A DNA stretch of 64,000 bases from Scatophagus argus (lineage: Eukaryota; Chordata; Actinopteri; Scatophagidae): the NCBI RefSeq assembly GCF_020382885.2, contig NC_058501.1, positions 11,160,001-11,224,000 of the forward strand, in the 5' to 3' direction. The translations under genes were made by a program, and so were the position numbers. Shown here piece by piece: positions 28,641-43,900 of the stretch. Every line of letters begins with the position of its first letter. Positions within the stretch are counted from its first letter, which is position 1. The notes beneath the pieces are model-generated. The model ran no database searches, was not told the DNA's origin, and saw nothing but the letters and a program-made list of their open reading frames with translations.

Positions 28641-29718
28641 TTTTTTTTCTTCTTCAAAACCTTTATTTCTCTAGTTCTAAAATGTATTTAAAATGTCAAA
28701 ACCAGCAGATGTCAAAAGCAAAAAACAAACAATTTTAAATTAATAACTAATAAATCAAGAAAGCAAGAATTATAGTTATTGATTTGGGCATTTTTACAGT
28801 GCATCAACATAATTACAAGGGTCAAACATTAAAAATATACTGCATACTTAAATGATCCATCAGTATATCAAGATCACTGTTTTAAACATTAGGCCAAGCT
28901 GACAAAATGTCTACTGATGGCGAGATTAAATGATTAGTTTGTAGTAGAACTCACTATATTCATGTATTATTATGTGAGAAATGTTGACCAAGAATGTACA
29001 ATAGTTGCAATATTGTGATCACCACTTAAACTGCATATGCCGAGGAAATTTAACTAAAAGTTCTCAAAACAAGAAACTGAAACTTTGAAATTCAAATATC
29101 AGAAAAACCTGCATTTTAAATAGAGGCCACATAAAAATAATAACAGTACTGTTAAATCCAGATTGAGTTTACAACATCACGCTATTGTTCTGTTATGCAA
29201 AACCTCCTCTCAGCATATATATAGACCCATTTTTGCAGACGCATTGGAAATAGGAAATATGCCCTCCAGTGAGGATGTAACAAAGGAAATGGGGCAATAT
29301 TTGTATTATTAACCATAACTGTCAGGAACATCATTGACATCTTGCAAATTATCCCTCACAATTCTCTCGAACTTGCCACATAGATTTTTGCTGGAAAGCT
29401 TAAGGTAGCTGGTAAGCAGCAAAAGAATGATTCAAATGGATAACTTAAGCTGCTATTCTCTAACCTTATTTTCAAAATACCTTTAATTGCCCGGACTACA
29501 CCTACCTGAAACCAGTTGTTTCATTATCTGAGAATTCCTGTAGGGATATTATTGTCCATAAAAAAATGACATTTTTTCATCTATCTTTTTACTTTTTACA
29601 CTGACCTGAACTGAATAGCAGTGCTTTCTATGGAGCTTTGGGTGCTGTGGATATTTTTTAAAAATACATGTTGAAGTTATGAAGCAGTTATAAAACTAGT
29701 TTGTGCATGTTTTACTGG
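28640..29718 (-). other. mal2: Probable mal2 3' UTR
   Basis: AT-rich sequence directly downstream of the mal2 stop codon without other genes. A minus-strand AATAAA at 28667-28662, followed by a pyrimidine-rich stretch of the plus strand, would end a UTR of about 1.05 kb. The 3' end is inferred, and other AATAAA-like hexamers are possible. Confidence 0.4.
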
Positions 29719-34680
<4,962 letters not shown>

Positions 34681-37103
34681 TAAATCAGGCTCCGTTAAAC
34701 AATGGACGATAGCAAGCGAGGGAAATTCCTCCGGAGTCATATGTCCCCCAAACAGGTCGGACAGGTGCAGGGGCCACTCCCTGCCAAACCTATGCTGCAT
34801 TCAAGGACCTCACGGAAAAGCCTATATCCAGATATCGTATGGGTAAAGTTTATATGTCAGTGTCAGGAATAAGCTTGGCTGTTGTTTATTCTGAAGGTGA
34901 GATGATGACTATAGATGCAGTACATGAAAAGGAACCCACAAATTAAAAGCATAGTATTTTCTTAAGGTCACAAACCGAGGGCAAAGTGCATATTGGGGTT
35001 TGTTTGTGGAGATCAAACTTGTACGTGCAACATTAACAAGATGATAGTAAAGATAGTATGTGGGATGAGTCATGGTAGTCGTGGACTCGTGGACAAGGTA
35101 GTATATTAAGTATGTCATAAAAGGCTTCAGGGTGTGTTTATAATGATGAAACCCCATAGACAGACCACTCTTTTACTCTCCACACCTTAAATATCAATTC
35201 TCAATAGCTATAGAATCATTCACATTCACACTCATCTTGCGTTTTTGGTTTTCCAACACCCACTGAAGGCATCAGTCTTACTTGTATTTAGTCGGTGTGT
35301 TAGGGCACTTGGCTTTCTGTGTGAACAGCCACCAGCACGGCTCAGAAGCATCGACCCCAACTGATTTCTTTTACACTGTCAGAAAAGACACAAGGGCTTA
35401 GAAACAATGGTGTGCATAATGGTTAAACTTCACAGTGCAGGACAGAAGAAGTCTGAAAAGTAAATATTAGCTTAAGGGTTAGAGTAACCGTTGAGAAGAG
35501 CAGAGAACTGATTTTCACACTAACTCAGCAACATTTACCACATTTGTACTACAACATCAAGCGATGGTCATTTCTCAGTGATATGGTTTCTTTTTTATTA
35601 AATGATGAAGTAAAACTGCTGTGTTGTTATGTCAGCTGGGAACTGCAGCTTCTTAGGGTATGCCTCAGTTAATGTTTAGCTAGGAATTGGTTTATGCACA
35701 CCAGTGTTTGTATAACCTCTGAAAGGGCAATGAGCTTAGTTCAGTTTGGTGGCTGGCACTGAGAATCAATATGACCTGCACACAGTGGGGGAATATAAAA
35801 GTAGTATGTCTGAGTCTTTTCTTTTCATGCCACCTTCTGCTTCTACTTCTTCTTGGATGCCTTTATGGCAGATTAAACATGATAAAGTGCTCTCAAGGGT
35901 GATATTCCGGTGGCTGAGACGTGATGAGATGCCCTGTAGGGTGCCCTACTAGTTGAGAAAATATGGTGCAGTGCCATTCGCCACCTGTATGCAATAAAAT
36001 AAGTTGATCTCCATATGCTACTAAAAGGTTAAACTGTTAATATTTTCCTGTGTGTTTTCATTACAGAGGTGTAGTAGAGCAACTTCCTTTGGGCAGCTGT
36101 AGCCCAGAGGTTGGAGAAGAGGCTTGTGACCAGAGGGGCGCCGGTTTGACACCCACCAGTTTATCATATTCGAGGCAAACGAAAGCAGTTTTAATCGTAA
36201 ACAGGATTTGTAACTGTTTAACTGTGTAACTCCTGCCATAAATGAATCATGACTTTCAGCACATCGGTGCCCCATCCCGTGCAGCTGATGCCCTTTTTTA
36301 TTTATTTCAGCCCCTGCCACTCAGACAGTCTGCTGTTGGTTTCAGTTCATTTTTCATGATAAAACATCCCATTGTTCCCGCTTCTCAATTATGAGAACTT
36401 GCTGTATTTTCTTTTCATGATTTTAATTCATTTGAGTAATTTTGTGGTTTGTTCTAGTTGGACCAAACCAGCATTGTGAAGGGATCACAATGGACTCTGG
36501 GTAATTGTGAAGGTTTTTCTCACATGATTAATGCATGAATCCATTATGGAAATAATCATTAGCTGTAGTACCGTACAAAATTGGTAAATTTGTTTCACTT
36601 CAACCAACTATAACCATAAAATGAAGGTTACACACTGATGCATGGGTAATAGTAATCCAGTGATGCAGGGTTAAAGTTATAAACATAATTTATTCTGCAT
36701 TGAATGCTTTTAATAATTTAAGTATATTTCCTGAATATATCTATGCATTTTACTTAAGCAATATTTTCAATGGAGTTCTGTAGCTTGTGGTAGTAGTTAT
36801 TTATGATGATATCATGATTTATTTATTTATTAGTACTTTTACTGAAGTAAATGATCTCAGTATTTTCTCCACCACTGCTGCTATGTCATGTGACATAAGA
36901 TTACTGTTATTGAATCTGTCATTCTTTTGTCCTTTTTATTGATCATTTCAGAAGCAGTACACAGAAAACACATTCACAAGACAAACACTGTGTGCTATAT
37001 GCTTTGAATTACTAACTGATAAAAGCAGAAAAACTTAATAACAGCATTGTTAAAACTAGAGAGGGGTATAAAACCTTTACGTTTATTTTGGTGCTTTTTA
37101 CTT
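34681..37103. other. Intergenic, mal2 upstream to lectin 3' end
   Basis: About 2.4 kb, AT-rich. The only structured feature recognised is the SINE head at 36091-36160. Small frames (e.g. 35746-35952, 36021-36320) show no domain or splice context. Confidence 0.65.
36091..36160 (+). mobile_element. tRNA-derived SINE head
   Basis: GGGCAGCTG is followed by a perfect RNA polymerase III A box (TAGCCCAGAGG, 36100-36110) and, 32 bases later, a B box with one mismatch (GGTTTGACACC, 36143-36153). The spacing is that of a tRNA. The sequence between does not fold as a functional tRNA, so a SINE 5' head is the better reading. The body and 3' end could not be delimited. Confidence 0.7.
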
Positions 37104-37109
37104 TTTATT
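37104..37109 (-). terminator. Candidate poly(A) signal of the lectin gene
   Basis: AATAAA on the minus strand about 165 bases after the lectin stop codon. A second hexamer lies a little further on (37082-37087). Position only. Confidence 0.4.
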
Positions 37110-37272
37110 TCATGAAAAGAGAGAAATATACTAGTATATTTAGTAGCCAATGAAATTATAACAGACATAACAAAGAGGAGCAGTTGTCATCAGACATAAT
37201 AGACAACATTATATTATATATTTCCAGATCAGGAGGAGAGACTGAAATACTTAATTGGCTGCACAGAGGCCC

Positions 37273-37652
37273 TCAATCCTCACACACCCATGGAAATTTT
37301 CTACTGCAAGGCACATCATTTAATGCCGCTGCGTCACGCGAGACCTCTGCACAATGCTCTTGTCCGTCAACATTGTTGGGCTCCCCTGGTTGCCAGAATC
37401 TTTCCTCCTCAAAGTTGCTTCCGTCAACCCATTTCCACTGGTGTTCTTGCTCTGTGCGACGCAGACCGATCCAGGTTACACCATAGCTTCTGCTGACAAA
37501 ATCCAGCTCAGCTTTTGTGGTTATGATCACCAGATCCGCCCCTCTCTCTTGACAGTCTTTTCTGCTGTTTGTCCAGGTTTTACTCAGTCCATTAGGAGAG
37601 ACATAGTAGCACTTATTGTTGAATTTTATCCACCCTTGATGGCAAGTTGTAT
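37273..37652 (-). CDS. Lectin exon 4, complete carbohydrate-recognition domain and stop
   Basis: 380 nt holding the whole CRD: TTCHQGWIKFNNKCYYVSP, the DCQERGADLVII segment, VTWIGLRR, WKWVDGSNF, GEPNNVDGQEHC, LNDVPC and FPWVCED, then TGA. Six cysteines define a long-form CRD. The absence of introns inside it is unusual for the group. Confidence 0.93.
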
Positions 37653-39139
37653 CTGGAGAAAGTACAAGTGCATTTTCGTTATTGTGAGTCTGAAATTGTT
37701 GCTAGTATTTGGGGACCAGAGAGCGAGTGATGCACTGCAGTAAACATCCCTCATATCATATATCAGACCAAAGAGAAACTGAAATATTGAACAAGACTGG
37801 ACAATTCTGATAAAGATGCAATCCTCGGTTTCTGTGGTCAGTTACCACAGTCACCAACTGACTTTTTGCTGAGCCCTGTTGCTACTGTTGCTACACCCGC
37901 CAGTGATTCTGTTCTCAGCACAATATGCACACAGTTTTGTAATGATGATTATACAAATTTACTGCTTTCCAATAATTGTAGACAGTTGTAGATGAAACAA
38001 TATTCTTAATATTCTTAATTCTTCTTTTTCTGGTAACAAACTGGTAGCATTGGGGACTGTCTTCCCCTGAGGTAATGCTATCAGGAACATATTTGTAGGA
38101 ACGTATTCCTACACAGCCTGCAGAATATTGCAGATTGTTAGAATGTAACTGTTACAATGATTAAACCGACACTATTGACACAAAATGACTACTGTTTACA
38201 AAGCTTTGAGGAGGAGAGTTGCTATTTTGGATACAAGATTTTTGTGTTGTCTGTTTGAAGTTACACTGAAGTATTTGGTACTTCCAGTCTGACCAGTTGG
38301 ATTCATCAATAACTATGTCATGTTCTTGCGTTGCTGATGAGAAAAGACCAGCTGAAAATTTAATGGGTTGCCTGAAGTGATGTGATGTCAAGTACATTTC
38401 TTACCTGTTCTATTGAGACTTAATCTTTTGACCTCCTCTTGTAACTTATCACGACTTGCTATCGCGGCGTTGTATTGTCCCTGCAGAAGCTCGATCTCTT
38501 GTGTGAGGTTGCTGGAATGAATCATCAGTTGGTCTCGCTCATCTCTCAGATTGTCTCTGCCCTTGGTGATCTCATAAATCAGGTTCTTATACTTCGTGTC
38601 CCATTGATTGATAGCACTGGTATCTGCAACAGGTTCATTTAGAATTCAGTAGTGGGAATTATTAGACCTGACTGTATTTTTAAAAGCTCTTAGTCTTCAT
38701 AACCAACTCTGACTTGCACATTCTTATTGGACACTGAAGATTTTGCTGTGTTTGTTGAGCCGTCATTGCACTTACTGTGTGCCACCAAGATCACAGTCAG
38801 AAGAAGAAGCCCCAAACACACTGCAGCAGCTCCAATCCGACACACTGAAAAACACATGATCACCGTATGAAAAGCACAAACAAGCAATGCAGATGTGAAA
38901 ATTTTACTTAATGGTTTAATTTGTAGCACTTACCCTTTAGTCTCAATCCCTAACTGCATTTCATCATGTACATTATAGACTTTTTATAGTTACTTCAGCT
39001 ACTATTTCAGTTTTAATAAATACATTTAGGTATTCGGACCTGAACTTCGCCATCCATACTTTGATCTTCCCTCCGTAGTTATCAGGTTCCAGCTATCTCC
39101 TTGAAGTTCCTCAGATTTGCCATTAAATGTAAGTGACAT
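37273..39139 (-). CDS. Type II membrane C-type lectin, CD209/asialoglycoprotein-receptor-like (four exons)
   Basis: Exons 39139-39040, 38844-38776, 38623-38405 and 37652-37273 join in phase 1 throughout to give 255 aa. Layout: cytoplasmic tail of about 34 residues (MSLTFNGKSEELQGDSWNL...); one transmembrane helix (CRIGAAAVCLGLLLLTVILV); a stalk of about 73 residues rich in Lys/Glu/Arg with heptad-like spacing and sequons NLT and NRT; and a C-type lectin domain of about 125 residues with six cysteines, WIGLRR, an EPN motif (GEPNNVDG) and LND. EPN plus ND predicts calcium-dependent mannose-type sugar binding. It is probably a surface pattern-recognition or adhesion receptor. The lectin domain is unbroken by introns, unlike the usual three-exon CRD of this group. 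The first exon is the least certain part because its donor is weak (CAG|gtccga). The precise orthologue is not identified. Confidence 0.82.
38405..38623 (-). CDS. Lectin exon 3, coiled-coil stalk
   Basis: 219 nt (73 codons) from NTSAINQWDTKY to EVKRLSLNRT. It is charged and Leu/Ile-spaced, consistent with a trimerising neck, and has potential N-glycosylation at NLT and NRT. Acceptor gttgcag, donor gtaaga. Confidence 0.85.
38776..38844 (-). CDS. Lectin exon 2, transmembrane helix
   Basis: 69 nt between ttttcag and gtaagt, encoding a 22-residue hydrophobic segment starting CRIGAAAVCLGLL, typical of the signal-anchor exon of type II C-type lectins. Confidence 0.85.
39040..39139 (-). CDS. Lectin exon 1, cytoplasmic tail (probable)
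   Basis: An ATG-initiated frame of 33 codons plus one base (…EGRSKYGWRSS). It joins in phase with the transmembrane exon and supplies a basic stop-transfer-side flank. The donor CAG|gtccga departs from the usual gtaag/gtgag. An alternative exon with a better donor near 38933 was rejected because it gives the wrong phase or a stop. Confidence 0.6.
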
Positions 39140-40557
39140 TTGTGAGATTTGTGATTTGCGTCTTTCACGCTCCCGGTCTTGACTCTAGCACTCTTCAGTC
39201 AGTCACATCAAACACTGTTTTGTACGTTCAGTGATTTGCTGACACTGCAAATACAAAGCTGTGGTTAGAATATGTTTGCTTTGGGAAAGACAACCCCTTG
39301 TGCTTTAGTCTTATTGAAAGCAGAACTGATATTTTTTCATTAGTTGTGAGCTGTGATACGTAAAATATTTAGTTCTACTGTGGTATAATTTCTATGTAAG
39401 TTATGATGAGCTAAAGTTATAGTATGCACTGCAATATGATAGCATGAAGTAGTCATGTTATGTTTCCATTAAGATTGAAAGAAAAGCAAGATACAGCTGT
39501 ATTAAAAAGATACAACTGATTAAGGGCCTGTGAGCTATGGAAAGTAAAACTGTAATTGTGAATCTGTTTTATGGTAGTGAAACTTAGGCCGAAATTGGAA
39601 GGCAGCTCAGAGAGGAGAACTAATGGTGTAAACTGTGCTAAGAAGCACATAAAAAATAATAATAAAATAATAAATAAACAGGTGCAAAGATAAGGCCAGT
39701 GTAAACTGTGCTAAGAAGCACATAAAAAAAATAAAATAAAATAATAAATAAACAGGTGCAAAGATAAGGCCAGTGTAAACTGTGCCAAGAAGCACATAAA
39801 AAAATAATAAGAAAATAATAAATAAACAGGTGCAAAATAAGGCCAGTGGAAAGTCCCCAGAAAACCTAAGGCAGGCCTACCTAATGGTGTAAAAAGTCAC
39901 CACCCAATCCAGGACAAAAAGAGAAACCTATTGGTGTAATAAAAACAAAGTTGGCAAAAGGGATGGACAATAGGCATGGAAAGGTATATAATGTGAAGCC
40001 ACCAGTCATTTTGTGAGAGACCCTTCATGTGTACCTAGTGTGCTTTGTGAACGGTTTTTCCCTTTTTTGCTGGCATTAAAGTCTTTGCTGCTCAGAATCC
40101 TGTCTCCTGTTGATGATTCTACTGGACTTCGAGGGAAGATTTTCCTGAACAATTTGACACAGCTAAAACTTAGAATTTATTGTAGTGAAGCTTTGAGTCT
40201 CAGCTCTGAGCCTACACGACACTACCTTTTAAACTTAATTTCTCCAAATAAACTGTTAATCATTTTTCACACTACTTTGCCTCGTGAAACTATTGCTTGT
40301 ACCTCCTAGGACCCTTTTTTGTGTCACTGCGCAAAAGGTGTGCATGTAGGCTGATAAATTTGGACATGAAACTGCTCACAAAATGATCTGTGGATTATGC
40401 TGAGTGACTCAGTCACGATTTCTGGAAAGACACATTTCTGTTGAGTTTTGCAAAATTTTTTTGGCCCTCCCCCTCCACAAGGGAAGTGGGATCTACTTCT
40501 ATTATATTAGAGAGAAGGCAGACATCTCTAAAGGGGACAACATCAAAGCGCAGTCAT
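39140..40557. other. Intergenic, lectin upstream to colec10 3' end
   Basis: About 1.4 kb. It contains the three-copy minisatellite (39626-39845). No gene was recognised. It should include the lectin promoter. Confidence 0.65.
39626..39845. repeat. Minisatellite, three units of 73-74 bp
   Basis: Units start at 39626, 39699 and 39773. Each reads GTGTAAACTGTG(C/C)(T/C)AAGAAGCAC, then an A/T-rich block of variable length (ATAATAAAAT type), then AATAAACAGGTGCAAA and TAAGGCCA. The unique parts are almost identical, so the array is young. The three matching frames on the minus strand come from the repeat. Confidence 0.96.
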
Positions 40558-40567
40558 TTTATTTATT
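40558..40567 (-). terminator. colec10: Candidate poly(A) signals of colec10
   Basis: Two overlapping AATAAA hexamers (40567-40562 and 40563-40558, minus strand) about 80 bases past the colec10 stop. This would give a very short 3' UTR. Confidence 0.5.
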
Positions 40568-40645
40568 ACATGAATGCATCACATAAATTTTCAATGGTAT
40601 ACAAGATATATTTGTGTATCTCTTTTGCATGCAAGTATGAATGTC

Positions 40646-40915
40646 TCATTGACTCATGATAACACCAGAGGCAGGTGTCTCTCTTCCTCCTCTTCCTGGT
40701 CCTCCTCCTCCTCTTCTCCTGCTCTTCGGGAACTCACAGATAAAAAACATGGTGGCTTCACACTCCACATGACCCCACGTTCCAGTGCTGAGCAGCTCCA
40801 CACAGCTTGAGTTTGTGGTGGGAGATACTCTGGAATGTAGCTCCTCCTCTGGGCTCCAAGCTGAAAAGCCCCGCAAAGGGCTGGAGTCTGCATAAACATA
40901 ACTGCTTGTTCCATC
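40646..40915 (-). CDS. colec10: colec10 exon 7: second half of the CRD and extra C-terminal tail
   Basis: 89 codons plus TGA. It encodes DGTSSYVYADSSPLRGFSAW, then a loop SPEEELHSRVSPTTNSSC, then VELLSTGTWGHVEC and MFFICEF. The last three conserved CRD cysteines are present. The calcium-site EPN/EPS is replaced by this unrelated loop (with an NSS sequon) and WND by WGH. After CEF comes a 26-residue basic Gly/Arg-rich tail (PKSRRRGGGGPGRGGRE...), where human has about six residues as I recall. Confidence 0.93.
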   Translation of the reverse strand, partial: DGTSSYVYADSSPLRGFSAWSPEEELHSRVSPTTNSSCVELLSTGTWGHVECEATMFFICEFPKSRRRGGGGPGRGGRETPASGVIMSQ

Positions 40916-43900
40916 CTGATGACAAAAAGTAAAGGAGAGAAATAATTAGAACAACAAGGACAAATAAAATGAACATCCACCTGATGCAGTGTGTGTGCAT
41001 ATCCTGATGGGGACAACTTACGGTGTCCTTGCTTTGAGCCTGCACTCCGATATAAACTCTAGTCAGTCCTGCCTGACTGACATAGTCTGCCATGAAACTG
41101 TTAGTGTTGCTGGTTTTTGGCATGGCCAGGATGCCTCCTCTTAGCTTGCAATTCATTGAGGCCTCTCTGAACCTCTTGGGTTCCTTCACCAGCAGGTAGT
41201 ACCTCTCTTCTGTTTCCTTCAGTCCCAGGATGACTGCACAAGACAGGATTACAGGTTAAAGGTTTTTGGTTTTTCTATGATGATCTACTAATTATCTTTC
41301 TCTGTAAACAACAAATCAGAAGCCAGCGGGTCAGTGTTAATCCTGGTCTATAAGGGGCCAAACAGTTCAGTCACGTGATTGTCAGAAATGAACATGGCAT
41401 ACTGAGTAAAAGGAAGGATGTATTTTCACTGTATCTAAATGGCAGCTCCATTGTGCTTATCAAGGCTGAAATCACTGGAAAGGAACCACGAAAACAGAGA
41501 CAGAAAGGCTATGCCTTAATGTCAGTTGAAAACTGTGTTTATACTGTTTTCAAGCCAAATTCAGTTTCAACCTGAACTGATTCAGCCTACAAATTCATAA
41601 ATTCAACAACTGAAATATTAACCGAAAACAGTAGTTTTTATTTCTGAAACTATTTCCTTTTTCACTGTTGCGTGTTACAGTTTTCATGCTTTTGAGGAAA
41701 TTCAGCTTGCTACTCACCATTCTTCACAAACTTGATGGCATTGCTCAGCTTGCCTACATTGACATCCAGCTGTCCAACGACCTTCCTGTACCTGCCGCAA
41801 TCACATGTTGTGCCTGATGGATTAAATAAGGGCCAGCACATGATCTGAGTGTATACAGAATCACCCTCCTGCAGTATGGCAGTGACAAAAACATGCCACA
41901 GTACATTAGTGATAGATGAGTGTACAGGAGTGCCACGTGTGCTTTCTTTCTCTTCTCAGGTGAACTGAGGTGAGGTGCTGTCTGGTCATAAAACTGTGAA
42001 ACTAGAGTATTTGGGCAGTAAAACACCCATTTAAAGTTAAAAGTCAGCACTTTAACTACATAGTCATCATCTGATTTCAACTTTCTAACTTGTTGCTCTG
42101 CTGTCTACAGTAGGGACCATCCCCAAGAATGGCTAGCAACTGGGCATAAACAAATGTTCATTATTGTGCTGCAACACAAATACATATACACATATGGTGT
42201 GCTCCACTATATATTTCCCAATTAAAAACCCAGTTACAAGTATGACTGTTTGACTGTAAGACTGTTGAAATTTGAGGGAGATGCATACTGAAACATTCTC
42301 TGTCTAGGCTGTTTATTTGTAAATTTGAAAGTTCATCATGTTGCTCTGAGAGGAACAGAATGATGGATGTCTGCATGTAAATGTACTCACCTGGTTTCCC
42401 TTTTAAACCCGAGGACCCTTCCAAACCTCTGTCACCTTTGTCACCTACAGAGAAATAGAAATCACACCTCACGTCAAACAATCGTTGCAAATATGTCATC
42501 TGTGGTGTTGTTCTGAGTCAGTTTAATAGTATATAGTGATGTAATTGCCAAAATTAGCCACCAGATGGCTGTATCATACTTAAAGTATTTCAAATATGGT
42601 TATACACAGGTTTTTACAGATTTAAAAATTTACTCAGGTCAAATATAATCTGCTGTAACCCAGATTTCATTGTTCCAGATAAACTTCAACATGAGAGATG
42701 TGGGCAAATTGTAACTTTGTGTGTAAATTTAATCCAGACCATATTCACTTATGTATGTTGTATACACTTGTCTCTATACTCGTATACTTCACTGAGGAAA
42801 TGAACTGACGGTTGCAAATTTTGGGGAAGTGGGCTTGAGTACAAACATCACCATAAGCTGGTTTTTGTTTGAGGAAGAACACAGCAGTATATTATTGTAC
42901 TTGTGCAATCTGAGTGTTTTTGGAATTCGGATAATTAATAAAACATATTCATTGTAATAAAAATTGTAAGAAACAGTCACAGTTTGAGCACAAAAAATGT
43001 GAACACACTTACGAACAAGAGAGAAGTCAACATATCTAGCTTCATTCTTAGCCTGTTATCCTGCTGCCAGGGTGGAACCTCTATGGATTATTAAAATGAA
43101 ATGCTACCGGATGTGCAAAGAGGTGTCATCTCTGGGGGGATATTAGCTGGGGTTGTTTTACATATGAACTCACTAATTATACAATCTTACAGTTTATAGC
43201 TTTAGATATTTGTTCTTTGGCCCAAGCAAAACGCAAGCTCTGTGCATTCTCTGTTAATAAGCAGCTCTGTGCACAAAACCCTAGCAGATACAAAGGATAC
43301 TATCTCATGTATCCCAGTGACGTTATAGGAATACAAATTTGCTAATGTAGACATGAAAATGAACACTGCTTTTCTGTAATATGATTAAAATTCTTTTAAA
43401 TTAAAGAAAAAACAAATCAATTTTAGTTTAAGATTCTGCCCTAGAAGTGTGTTTTTGTCCCCCAGGTGTTTTATGAGCTAAGGCACTCAGGAACAAGAGG
43501 AATCCAAACCTGTGACCTCACTCCTCAGCCTGAGATCGCTGATGCACAGCCATTTTCCTGTAAGTGTATTAAACATAATGAATACTGAGAAAAGTGAATG
43601 CCTAGAAAGGCAGGGGAGCAAGACTGCCCATAAAAACAAAAGTAAAGATAGAAATTGTTTGAGTCATGCTGGGCAAAATAACTGGTTGACATCATACTGC
43701 AGGATTATGTTTTCTTCTATCTTTGGATGTGATAACTTAAAACATAAAAGAAATTGGGAAAAATACATATTTTTAAAAAACTGCTTTTGGCTTAAAAGAA
43801 TTCTTCCTTGTGTATATCAGTCTTGGGACTAATTATGTTTGCTGATTTGTGTAGAAATGCCAACTTTTTTAGTGTTTTCAGTCTGTGGTTATGGAGCAGC

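Larger units (their letters stand above)
40916..42390 (-). other. colec10: colec10 introns 4 (part), 5 and 6
   Basis: Short introns of 106, 484 and 577 bp between exons 7/6, 6/5 and 5/4. No repeats or other genes were recognised; frames here on either strand are shadows or chance. Confidence 0.8.

Noticed and set aside
36091..36160. Genuine tRNA gene
   Set aside because: A and B boxes are present, but the arms do not pair into a cloverleaf and the B box has a mismatch; a SINE head is more likely.
38881..39000. Alternative lectin first exon ending at a good donor (gtaagt near 38933)
   Set aside because: The frame that would match the transmembrane exon contains a TAG, and the open frame has the wrong phase and an upstream stop.
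39626..39845. CRISPR-like array
   Set aside because: Regular repeats, but the units are directly adjacent with no unique spacers and lie in a vertebrate genome; it is a minisatellite.
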